NCBI GenBank assembly: GCA_029168955.1
Contig: JAPDOI010000174.1
Coordinates: 1-64,000 of the forward strand
Direction: 5' to 3'
DNA length: 64,000 nt
Source: Aplectana chamaeleonis
Taxonomy: Eukaryota > Nematoda > Chromadorea > Rhabditida > Cosmocercidae
Below the pieces are notes generated by a model. The model was not told the DNA's origin, made no database searches, and saw only the letters and a list, made by a program, of their open reading frames with translations. The position numbers were made by a program, and so were the translations under genes. Position 1 is the stretch's first letter. The number at the start of each line of letters is the position of its first letter. Of this stretch, positions 1 to 9,173 are shown piece by piece.

Positions 1-423
1 AATTCCTTATTTTTTCTGAGAAGTTTACATCCCAAATTTTTGAAGGAAAATTCCATTTGAAGAAGTAAAAATTTTGAAAGTTTTGCAAAACTTTGATCAT
101 CCAGGGGAAGTACGTAACTTTGTCGAGGTCCGGGACAACGATCTGCTTGACCCTGCTCTATCAGGAGAGAGCCGATCAAGAAAAACAGCAATGGCTCCAT
201 GGGTAGTTCTAGCAACCCGATCTGGTCATGCTAACCTTGGCGATGTCAATACAGAGCTGATGGCAAGATTTTCACATATTACACGCCATTGATTGGGTAA
301 ATAATGGCGCTATGTTATCTGATATTATCCGCTGAGGAAGCTAGCAAACCTGGTGACCCAGCGCCCAATGGCCGCCAGAACCACTACGATTGCCCCTCGC
401 CAGAAACCATTTCATTGTGCCTA
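1..423. other. Unassigned left flank
   Basis: No gene can be supported here. A 72-codon open frame at 74-292 (+) has no recognisable domain, no clear splice context and no coding-like neighbour. The stretch is AT-rich up to about 110 and then of mixed composition. It could be an intergenic remnant or part of an intron whose gene lies left of the window. Confidence 0.4.
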
Positions 424-726
424 TTATACATTGGATCCGAATCAAAAAAATTCGGATACTCAGATTTCGGATTAATCAAAAATCCAAGGTCGCGGATATC
501 CGACTCGAACGGATAGATTCAAAATAGCGCAAAATCGGATAATCCGAGTCATTCGGATAGGTTTGAAGGCCCGAAACGGATAGTCCGGATCTCGGACTCA
601 ATCCGGAAAATTACGTTTTTCGGTGATTCGGCTTTGGATCACTCGGATTTTGACCTTTTTCGGTGAAGTCCGGAATCCGAGTATCCGAGTCGGATATCCG
701 GTCGGATACAAGATGAGAGTATAATT
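424..726 (+). mobile_element. MITE-like element, copy 1 (TCGGAT-rich)
   Basis: A ~300 bp non-coding stretch packed with ATCCGA/TCGGAT motifs. Its left end reads TTATACATTGGATCCGAATC and its right end (693-726) is a degenerate inverse of this (TCGGATaCAA...TATAA). A second copy in the same orientation lies at 3,554-3,850; both share the internal string GGATTTTG(A/G)CC followed by T-rich sequence and CGGTGAA. Short length, inverted ends and two dispersed copies fit a miniature inverted-repeat transposable element. The superfamily is not assigned and no clear target duplication was identified. Confidence 0.55.
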
Positions 727-1751
727 TAAAACGTTTATCGAAAATTGATAAGTCTGGCGAAAATCCTAAAAAAAAGAGATTTTTCTACCTTACTATGATA
801 AACGAGATTAGTGGCTCAGTGGCGGCGACATGCTTCAGCCCATTCGCAGTGTTGGCCCCTCCGCGTCACTTCGCTGCGACAGACGCGCGCGATAATCAGG
901 TGCCTACGACGACAGGATGCCAAGTTGTTACGATGCAGGTCCCGCGGTTGCTAGATTCAAGGTCGATGACAGCGGCAAAGTATACCATACCCCTAACAGC
1001 CTTTCACAGAGTGGCGTCGCAGCAAACTCGCTGTCGCGGTGACGGTGTGAGTGATGCTGGGTGAAGTACGCGCAGCGCAAATTTATTGCCGTGCGACGGG
1101 GCAACCGCCGCGCTCTCAGAAGTGCGCGAGCTAGCAGCGACAAGGCAGCAACGTCGCGCGATGAAGAATACCGATTTCGACCATTTTTGTCTCTGCCGTC
1201 CCCGCCGTAGTTTCTTTCTATCTGTTTATGTTACTTTTTACTACCTGTCCATAAACTCTCTATAAAAATAATCATTTCCCTATTTCACTGTTTTCTTGAA
1301 TCGAACAAACTGGGCGGCGAAGAGGTAAGAGACGACAGACGAGACAGAAAATACATGATTCGGTGACAAGTCACGGTCACGCCCACTTTCTCTCGCCCTG
1401 CAGAGCGACGCCACTCCTGAAAAGCTCCTATAGCCTCGCACAGACAACTCAAACCAAGAGAATCAATGCCACATTATGCAAGCAGGCAAAGGCAAGGTGC
1501 TGCCCCGGCTGATGATGCAGCAAAAAGGCGCGTGCAACGGCAGGTAAGTTTTACGCCCATGATATACGCGCGCCACGCAAACTCCAATGGGAAAGCGGGA
1601 AGAAAATGGAATCATCAAATCACGATTGGATACCTGCCCTGTACACGCGGGCAGTATAAATAAAAATACATAAGGCAAACTGATCATCCTCCTCCTCCAA
1701 CCCAAAACACACCACTTTCGGGAAAAGCAACTTGCTTAAAGATAAAGAAAA
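727..1751. other. Unassigned, possible orphan exon at 1,466-1,544
   Basis: About 1 kb without a supported gene. From 1,466 a short open frame on + starts with ATG and runs 26 codons to a good-looking splice donor (CAG|GTAAGT near 1,543). No partner exon, domain or homology was recognised, so this is only a possible first exon. The rest (795-1,143) is GC-rich with meaningless open frames on both strands. Confidence 0.2.
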
Positions 1752-1912
1752 AAACGCGCAACGCAACTGAAATTCACTTGGTTTCTACGCGTGCTGGTGT
1801 GAAGCAAAAGGAGGTTAGAGACAGTGAGAGAGCCTACCAGAAGGCAGACGGAGAGCCGAGGCGTCTCGCGCGCCGCTCGTGCCTCGAATGATGTGAATTA
1901 CGACGTTTTATA
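1752..1912 (-). mobile_element. Short MITE, copy 1 (AAATTCAC...TGTGAAT ends)
   Basis: This ~160 bp segment is the reverse complement of a well-matched segment at 44,065-44,209. Shared blocks include GGTTAGAGACAGTGAGAGAG and the CGCGCGCCGCTCG region. The right end, ATGTGAATTACGACGTTTTA (1,891-1,910), is the terminal inverted repeat; the left end near 1,765-1,777 (TGAAATTCAC) is degraded. It abuts the left end of the foldback element at 1,914. Confidence 0.6.
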
Positions 1913-2272
1913 GACTCAGACTCTGCGGGGGGGCAAGCGCCAGACAATAGAGCCCGTTTTCGACTCTGGGGAGCGACAGCGCAGGCCTCTCCCCGAGGGG
2001 GCCTCTCAGGGGAGGCCCCTGCCTCTCCTCCTGCGCTTGCCTCCCCGAGAGGAAGAGAGGGAAAAAGATGGGAAAAGTCGTAGAAGTTAGTTTACGACAA
2101 TAGGAGGCCAGAGAAGGCATCTATAACGTGCTCGAGCGGTATAAAGGCGCCTCACCTCATGGAGAGCCGCATTCGGCCCAACAGGGCCGGACCTGGACGG
2201 CGACTTCCCCTGAGTCACTGTCAGAAAGGGATATTTTTGGAGGGAAGCGGAGACGCTTTCCGGGGGAAGAGG

Positions 2273-2330
2273 TGACGTCACTGCTCCGGTAAACAGTCGA
2301 TGACGTCACTGCTCCGGAGCCGTGACGTCA
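2273..2330. promoter_or_regulatory. Three CRE-type palindromes, left arm
   Basis: Perfect TGACGTCA palindromes occur at 2,273-2,280, 2,301-2,308 and 2,323-2,330, mostly next to CTGCTCCGG. TGACGTCA is the established binding site of CREB/ATF bZIP proteins. Whether these sites work is unknown; they may simply be part of the repeat's sequence. Confidence 0.45.
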
Positions 2331-2339
2331 TGGCTCCGG

Positions 2340-2530
2340 GGCAGTGATAGGGGGCTTCAAGGCAGTGACAGGGGGCTTCAGGGCAGTCACAGGGGCTTCA
2401 GGGCAGTCACAGGGGGCTTCAGGGCAGTCACAGGGGGCTTCAGGGCAGTCACAGGGGCTTCAGGGCAGCTCACAGGGGGCTTCAGGAGGGCAGAAGTCAC
2501 AGGGGGCTTCAGGGCAGTGGCGGGGGCTCC
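2340..2530 (+). repeat. Minisatellite in foldback loop, left block
   Basis: About eight to nine copies of a ~20 bp unit resembling GGGGCTTCAGGGCAGTCACA, with variants AGTGACA and GCTCACA. The same unit appears in the opposite orientation at 2,668-2,815. Confidence 0.85.
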
Positions 2531-2667
2531 GATCAAGCCAAAGTGTCCTCCCAGCCTCATACACTGGAGGGCTAGCGGCAGCTCTTCAGGGGGCAACCCT
2601 CCGGGCACCGGCGCTTGCCCCCAATCGGGGGCTACCGCCGGAGTGACAATTTAGCTTCTGGATCAGA

Positions 2668-2815
2668 GCCCCCGTCACTACCTCCCTGAAGCCCCCTGTG
2701 ACTGCCCTGAAGCCCCCTGTCACGTCTGCCCTGAAGCCCCCTGTGACTGCCCTGAAGCCCTCTGTCACGCCTCCCTGAAGCCCTCTGTGACTGCCCTGAA
2801 GCCCCCTACAAGGTA
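2668..2815 (-). repeat. Minisatellite in foldback loop, right block
   Basis: About six to seven copies of CCCTGAAGCCCCCTGTGACT with small variants, the inverse of the left block. The two blocks would pair with each other if the element folded back. Confidence 0.85.
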
Positions 2816-2874
2816 CGCCACTGCCCGCTCTCAGCCCCCCATCACAATGTCTCAGATATAGGAGCCATAAGACA

Positions 2875-2927
2875 TGACGTCACGGTCTCCGGAGCAGTGA
2901 CGTCACGACACCGGAGCAGTGACGTCA
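2875..2927. promoter_or_regulatory. Three CRE-type palindromes, right arm
   Basis: TGACGTCA at 2,875-2,882, 2,898-2,905 and 2,920-2,927, mirrored partners of the left-arm cluster and again linked to CCGGAGCAG. Function is not shown. Confidence 0.45.
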
Positions 2928-3553
2928 CCCCTCCCCGGAAAGCGTCTCCCGCTTTCCTTCTCCAAAAAAAAATGGCACAATATCCCCTTTCTGACCCAGT
3001 GACTCGAAGTCGCCGTTCAGGGCCGGCCCTGTTAGGGCCGAATGCGGCTCTCCATGAGGTGAGGCGCCTTTATACCAGTCGAGCACGTGATAGATGCCTT
3101 CTCTGGTCTCTATTGGTCGTAAACTACCTCTCTACGACTCTTCCCCCTTCCCATCTTTTCCTCTCTTCCTCCTCTACTGGACAAGCGCCGGAGGAGAAGC
3201 AGGGCCTCCCTGAACCTTCTTTCTTCCCTTGGGAGGCAAGCTTTCGTGCGCTGTCGCATCCCCAAGTCGAAAACGGCTGCTCTATTGTCCGGCGCTTGCC
3301 CCCCCGCAGAGTCTGAGCCGGCGGCAACCCCCCGATTGAAAAAGGCGCCGGTGCCCGGAGGGTTGCCCCCTGAAGAGCTGCGCCTGGCCCCTCTCTTTCC
3401 CTCTCCAGAGAAAAAGGTGCGTATGAGGGGAGGGTAATCCATGCACCTGTATGGCTGCTGTAGACATCGTAATATCGAGGAGTCAAATGACATAAGATAC
3501 ACTTGTTTTTAGTAACAGGGCATGCTGAATCTACTGCAATATCCGCTGACTCC

Positions 3554-3850
3554 ATTATCCAGGATCCGAATCATGACATTTTTCGATATTCCTGGTAATC
3601 CGAATCATTATCTGACCTGCCATGGCAAAGGCACACACACTCTCGGACCTGCATTAGGAAGGATTTCAACAGCATCAAACGGATTTTGGCCTTTTTTTCG
3701 GTGAATTGACGGATTGGCCTGGATCGATTCCGGATTTTGACGTTTTTTCCAGGCTGTTAGAATCGGATTTTCAGAATCATGAAAATTTTCGGTTCATTCG
3801 GCCCGATGGATATCCGAAAATGAGTGAGGAGTTGGATCCAATGTATAGTG
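3554..3850 (+). mobile_element. MITE-like element, copy 2 (TCGGAT-rich)
   Basis: Second copy of the element at 424-726, in the same orientation. Its right end GGATCCAATGTATAG (3,834-3,848) is the inverse of the left end of copy 1; its own left end (TTATCCAGGATCCGAATC) is slightly degraded. The two copies bracket the foldback element, so a composite unit or two independent insertions are both possible. Confidence 0.55.
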
Positions 3851-4566
3851 CCTATCATTAAGCTAAACTTATGTCGCCTCGTAGTGCATGAGAGAGAGTT
3901 TCCATACGAATTGCTGCACCCACTTTAGCCGGGTACTGTGTGTAATCCTTATTCTATGTATATAGGTACTTTCTTGGTCAATCAGGACTGGAAATCCTGT
4001 TCCGCGGGATTTATGGGCTATTTCCGTTTCAAGAATATGGGTTAATTGCTGTACTCAAATGATGTTATGTCCCATCCAAAGGTTACCGTGGTAGCCGGTG
4101 GTTAAACCAGACCGCGTCCATTTTCCTCACCTCTCACCTATCCCTCCTCCTGGGCCACATGCGTGACGTCAGACGGACATCTCCTCGCTGACGTTTTTTC
4201 TGCCCGTGTTCGCCCATCTTCCTGTCGCTCTCTCCATCTGCATTCGGGATCAGTCTTCTTTCGTTTTGTAATTCCCCGTTCGACCTTCTGCAGTAGCTGG
4301 TCGAATTGATTCCAAAAGGCAGGGTGAGTTACGCGTCACGCGTGGGTGACTGACTCTCTCTCTATCACCATAGGGATCATAGGTGTCTGTGCTGGTGGCC
4401 CCATACCCTACCAAAGACAGCGCAGCGCCGGGGTCGGGTCGACAACGAACAGGGCTACCGGAATCAACCAACGACCTGATTCTCGATTAGATGTGGAGTC
4501 ATTTGCTTCCAGGCTGCATATATCGCTTGTTATCTCTGTTTTTATAAAAAAATGATGAGTATACTA
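3851..4566. other. Unassigned spacer
   Basis: No gene supported. The pyrimidine-rich stretch 4,120-4,250 and a donor-like GGTGAGTT near 4,322 could belong to an untranslated exon, but there is no coding evidence. One further TGACGTCA lies near 4,163. Confidence 0.3.
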
Positions 4567-4818
4567 TAAAGTCTGGTCCGAAAGAGACTGTCCGCCCGCG
4601 CGGGCGATGCGAACGAACGGTCGTGGAAGCGTGTGGAGCATTTTTTTCGGGCCATCCTTTCCACGCCGACTGCAGGCAGCTGGACTGGGATATTATCCAG
4701 CATGCCTTTGAAGTCACTTGCGATAATCGATATACCAGGTCCAAAAATGTCTTCGCGACGGCCGCTTCGACACGTACGCCGACCGGGTGGGCGGACAGTC
4801 TCATTCGGACAGACTTTA
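4567..4818. mobile_element. 252 bp MITE with ~30 bp terminal inverted repeats
   Basis: The left end (4,567-4,597: TAAAGTCTGGTCCGAAAGAG, then ACTGTCCGCCC) and right end (4,789-4,818) are inverted copies differing by one indel and about one base. The interior has no supported coding capacity. The right end recurs, degraded, at 5,447-5,478, because it is included in the tandem duplication that follows. Confidence 0.65.
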
Positions 4819-6152
4819 CCTTTCTCGTTGACCTAGGCGTCATTTTATACTTTTCTATGGTAGGTATCGATTCCCTATGCGGAATTATATCATTAATGTT
4901 TTATTTTCCACTGTACAGAAATATCAATATTCCCATTCATTCGATATCTTTGGCGTGCAGTGTTAAAAATGTATTCATTGATTCGAAATTTTTGCAATGC
5001 GAAATTCGAAAAAAATTATGGATTAGAAAATTTTGAAATCCAATCCACAATTTATTAGGGAGGAGATGATCTCGAGTAGAAATTCCTTCAATTGTGTGTG
5101 TGTGCGTGCGTATGCTGCGTCTTACTACCCCATTCTTTCTCGCTGTCTCTCCCTCGCTTCTGCACACGCACGCGAAGGCGCAGAGTAAATTTGGTTCCGG
5201 AAATAGAGGGTATGCACAAGGTATTAGATCTAGAGATAAGGAACCTATGCTAATTTATTTTGAATCTAAATTCATTCAGATGGATACATAAAGGGATGGG
5301 TTTTAAAGATTCTGAATAGTTTTGGCGGAAGTCTCGATTGAACTGATTTTTTCTCAGTCAATGAAAATAATAACGAATGCGAATTATCAAAAAAAAAAAA
5401 CCTCTTGGTTGATACTCTACAATCTCCTAGGTGTTAATCTGATCGCGTGGGCGGACAGTTTCAATGGGAATACGACTTTACCTTTCCCGTTGATGTAAGT
5501 GGGTCATTTATACTTTTCTGTGGTTGTATTCGATTTTTACTGAATCTTTACAAAGGTTTATATTTCCATCGCAATTCCAATGTACAAATAATATTCCATT
5601 CATTCGAGACTTTCTGTGTACAGTGTTCGGATGGCAGTATTCATTGGATCTAGTGTTAATTTTAAAAATGCTATCCTGAAAAATTCCATTGATTCTAGCA
5701 TTTTGAAAAATCCATATTTTATTTCAGAATTGTGGCGGAAGGTGAACAAAGAGTCCTTTTTCACTTCGATTGCGAGCGATATTGCGCGCGTAATGCTGCC
5801 AGGTCCCCTCTCTCCCCACGCCGCTGTTCTGGCTCTGTCATTCCCCTTCGCCTCGCAAAGAATAACACGCACGCGAGGGAACAAAGTTAATTTGCCTCCA
5901 AAATAGAAAGTGCAAGTTATAGAGATGCTAATTTATTCCCAATTTCACATTTATTCATTCAATGAATAGCTGAAGTAGATGAGTTCTAGAAATTCTGGAA
6001 TAAATTTTCGGAAATCCTGAACGAGTTGATTTTTTCACTCTTTTTCACGCTTGATTTACAGTGCAACTAGCGAATTCGTGTCGTTGAAAAAAAAAAAAAA
6101 AAAACATCCTCAAATGAATCTTTTTCATTTTCCTAGGTGTCAATCTGAGTGG
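4787..6152 (+). repeat. Diverged tandem duplication, two ~660-706 bp units
   Basis: Unit 1 (4,787-5,446) and unit 2 (5,447-6,152) align along their length. Both start GTGGGCGGACAGT, continue into TTTACCTTTC(T/C)CGTTGA, carry a pyrimidine-rich/CACGCACGCGA block, an A-run, and end with CCTAGGTGT(T/C)AATCTGA. Many small indels show the duplication is old. Open frames inside are short and not conserved between the units, so neither unit is taken as coding. Confidence 0.6.
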
Positions 6153-6231
6153 CACTAAACAGAAAAAACGCGATATTTTTCTTCTATAGTTTTTGATTAG
6201 TGCTTCGACAAGGAATGCAGAGCCGGCGTTC

Positions 6232-6300
6232 GGTGGTGTAATGGTAAGATTTTTCGCCCGGAAAACAATAAGATGCAGGTTCGAGTCCTGCCTCTAACCT
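6232..6300 (+). pseudogene. tRNA-like relic (A box and B box)
   Basis: TGGTGTAATGG (6,234-6,244) fits a pol III A box. GGTTCGAGTCC (6,278-6,288) fits a B box, inside a perfect T-arm: GCAGG, loop TTCGAGT, CCTGC (6,275-6,291). The anticodon arm is poor (TTTTC/GAAAA with too short a loop), and the seven bases after the T-arm do not pair with those before the A box. It is therefore a decayed tRNA gene or the head of a tRNA-derived SINE, not a working tRNA. Confidence 0.45.
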
Positions 6301-8640
6301 CTAAGTTATAGTCTTCAATTCAGCTGTCTCATAACGAATCTGAAAAGGATTATTGCTCGAGTATTCAAAATTCAATGATGAAAAATCAAAATAAATTTTC
6401 TAGACATCCTGATAATAATATAAAATGAATGAAAATATTACCTTCTACGCAAAAAAAAAAGATGAGACGTGTTTCGGGAATTCCCAATCTCTACACACAT
6501 ACAATGATGGATTTTTCTTGACTTTTTGAATCCAAATCAAATACATTTATTCAACAATTCCCTCAAATAAATTCGGGATTTTCTGCTGTTTTTCTTCCGA
6601 TTAAAATCAAATAATACCTCTCTGTTAATTGCAATCGACTCGATTTAGAACGATTATTCGGAAATTTGAATCAATTCTGATAAATTTCTTGCATGATGAA
6701 ATCACTCGATTTTGTAGAATAATTTCAATGCTTAGAAAGAATCTGACAAAAAATTTAATATTTTTTCCGATATATGGAGTCAAATCTCCAGATGAGAAAA
6801 TAAAAAATATTTTCTTTCTCCCCGATTAGGCACACCGAAAATTTTGAATAAAACCAAGGGAAGACAATTTTTCTTAATAATCTTTTAGTGTTCCAATGAG
6901 GCGAAGACTGAATTGCAAATAAATCGAAATGTTCGAATACTCGAGTTCGAATGACGAAAAAATCAAATAATTTTCCCTGAAAATAATGCCGGTAAATATT
7001 TATGGGGTAATGGGTAAATATCAAAAATATTTATCGGATGATATTGGAAATATTTAGCCTCTTTTTAGATATAGCCGAATGCTGGGAAAACTATTTTATT
7101 GGCTGTAACTGTATATGTAACTGTAAACTATATATGATAGTTCCAAATTCGGGATCAAATTCAGTACCGGCACTAGACCAAACTCACGTTTTTAAACGAA
7201 AACTCGGAATTTCGCGCTTTCTTCGAATTTCACTGACGGAAGTTTAAATGAGAGTTTTCTGAATATATGGGCTCCCTCCCAGTATAAAAATGGATTCTCT
7301 TAGTTTCTCAGGAAACAAAAAAACGAGTAACTCCGATTCCCTGATCTTTTCTGGTGGTATTCGGAAAATGCTTATAGCTGATATTTTCGATTTATTTACT
7401 TTCGAATATTATCCAGTGAATAAATTTCGCCATCTTCAATATATTCGGTCTCCGACCTCCAGTCTAGGACTAAATATCAGAAAGAGAGTTTGTTTAAGAG
7501 CTCTCGACCGTAATCTGAGGCTAAGAAGCCTATAAGCCGGGCCACCCACGCTGCTTCTCGGCCAAGCGCCGCCGGCGCTCGACCACTTTCAACTAATGAT
7601 TTCAGGATGATTACTATTTGAAATTATTGATAAGAATAGATGTGTCTATTAGTCTGCTTTTCTTATCTTGTCCTGGTGCAGTAAAATACGGAAACTATTT
7701 TTTCATACAATTGGACCACTATTAATCAATCTTAGCTTCAACCATTAGTTAATAAGATTCTCTGAGAGTCATCGTAATAATACAAAAGGCTATGGAGAAT
7801 CGTTATCAACTGCGTCTATTACGTTTACTTTTCTTTTATCTTGGAAAAGAACCCCTCGGAAAAAGGTCGAAATCGTGTTCGGGACGTCGGATAGATGACA
7901 CGAGCTGCAGTGTGCAGAATGCACAATCTGTAATCGGACGGCGGCGTTGAAATTTGCTTTTTTTCGTTTTTTTGTCGTCGTTTTCTTCTTTTCCAACACC
8001 GTTTCTGGGATTTGATTTGTTCTTGTTTTGTCTTCTATTTTATTGAAAATTATTAGTTTGTACCGATCAATCTGGAATTATTTAGGAATTCTCAGATGAA
8101 TACTCCGTTAGCTATGGGATTGCTCATTTATTTAATTCTTCTCGAATCCAGGGTTTCTTGAATCTGTTTGAGGATAGTACACCAGCTTCTGCTTCTGACT
8201 TGAATAATATCTTAATTCGCTAGCTCCAGAAATCTTCTCTCTCTGAATTCATGCATTGAACTCACATGTTTCCGTCGGAGGCCTCCAGATTCATTCTGTC
8301 AAATTTCGTACAAGTGACTTTGATTTTCTCTTAGATGATGTCTATATTCGTGGTCTTAAAACCGATTACTCCGTACACGCTACCGAGTCTCCGTGAACGA
8401 ATTCATGGAGCGATTTATCCAACGAGAATTCAAGAATGGGCTTTCTCAGCATCTTTGCGCTCTCTATGCCTCTCATCTCTCATCTCACCCTCCCGTTTAC
8501 TGCTATTAATACATCGCGGGTTTATATTGTACATGAATCGCGACCACTAGATCGCTGTGGATCTTGGGTAATGCCTATGACAACTGTGTGTATGGAAGTG
8601 AGGGCGGGACTGAACTTCTCGCTGATACCTCAAAGATGAT
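6301..8640. other. AT-rich DNA without supported genes
   Basis: Mostly AT-rich with many A- and T-runs. A short GC patch at 7,540-7,580 contains a 7-bp-arm dyad (AGCGCCGCCGGCGCT, 7,565-7,579). Open frames here (up to 89 codons) have no recognisable domains. Confidence 0.5.
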
Positions 8641-8679
8641 CGCCGTGAAATCACTACAAATGCTAGCGATTTCACGGCG
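8641..8679. repeat. Hairpin, perfect 12 bp arms
   Basis: CGCCGTGAAATC (8,641-8,652) and its exact inverse GATTTCACGGCG (8,668-8,679) are separated by 15 nt. It may be a remnant of an inverted-repeat element; related GATTTTACGGC occurs near 9,111. Confidence 0.6.
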
Positions 8680-8831
8680 GTTTCTGGGAAAATGCGAAAA
8701 AAAAACTAAAAAGAATGTTGAACAGTATTAGGGTTCGGACTCTTGTTCACGTCATATTTTGTACTGTACCTGAATCTCTAGAGAAAACGTGTCTCCTCAC
8801 CGGATTTTGATCAACTTCTAAACTGGCTCAG

Positions 8832-9042
8832 CTTTACAAAAAAACCGGCTCAACGTCCGTCAATTCCAGTTTCACCAAGCAGTGCAATAGACGAGTATTT
8901 GCCGTAGGAAATTGCCGTCAATCGTCAGCTGTATTGTCCGCAAAATCCAACACCGGCAGACGCATTAGAAATGGCTGTCGTTTTACAACAGAAAATGGCT
9001 CGGTCTGTCAACAATTCCAGCTAACAAGTGGTGCAATAGGCG
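8832..9042 (+). repeat. Short direct duplication next to the satellite
   Basis: 8,832-8,893 and 8,981-9,042 are diverged direct copies. Shared landmarks in order are TTTACAA, GGCTC, GTC(C/T)GTCA, CAATTCCAG, and GTGCAATAG(A/G)CG. No coding signal was seen. The unique flank ends at 9,173. Confidence 0.45.
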
Positions 9043-9173
9043 CAAAATTACTAGCGTCGCCGTCAGTTCAGTTGTTTGTCTGGCAACCAACGGCAGCGGC
9101 GCATTTACTACGATTTTACGGCAGGGATTACGGCATGCGGAGTTCCCGCCAGCAACACCAGAAATCGTTCTTG

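Larger units (their letters stand above)
1914..3320. mobile_element. Foldback-type element with long imperfect inverted arms
   Basis: The left arm (1,914-2,336) and right arm (2,870-3,320) are long imperfect inverted copies. Examples are CTCTGCGGGGGGGCAAGCGC at 1,921 against its inverse near 3,292-3,311, the block GGCGCCTCACCTCATGGAGA, and the CTGCTCCGG/TGACGTCA cluster. The loop holds a minisatellite in one orientation on the left (2,340-2,530) and the opposite on the right (2,668-2,815). A 70 bp block at 2,573-2,645 recurs inverted just outside the right arm (3,318-3,386). Each arm carries TATAAA (2,140-2,145 on +; 3,069-3,074 on -) directed toward the loop. No transposase-like frame is present. 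The architecture resembles foldback elements such as FB or Galileo in flies; a relationship is not claimed. Confidence 0.6.

Noticed and set aside
812..970. tRNA gene suggested by TGGCTCAGTGG (812-822)
   Set aside because: No B box at proper distance and no cloverleaf; the only weak B-like string is about 130 bases away.
2322..2768. Open frames of 60-110 codons in the foldback loop
   Set aside because: Repeats of a ~20 bp unit on both strands, with no conservation signal.
4623..5036. 137-codon plus-strand frame
   Set aside because: It starts inside a MITE and runs into a duplicated unit in which the frame is not conserved.
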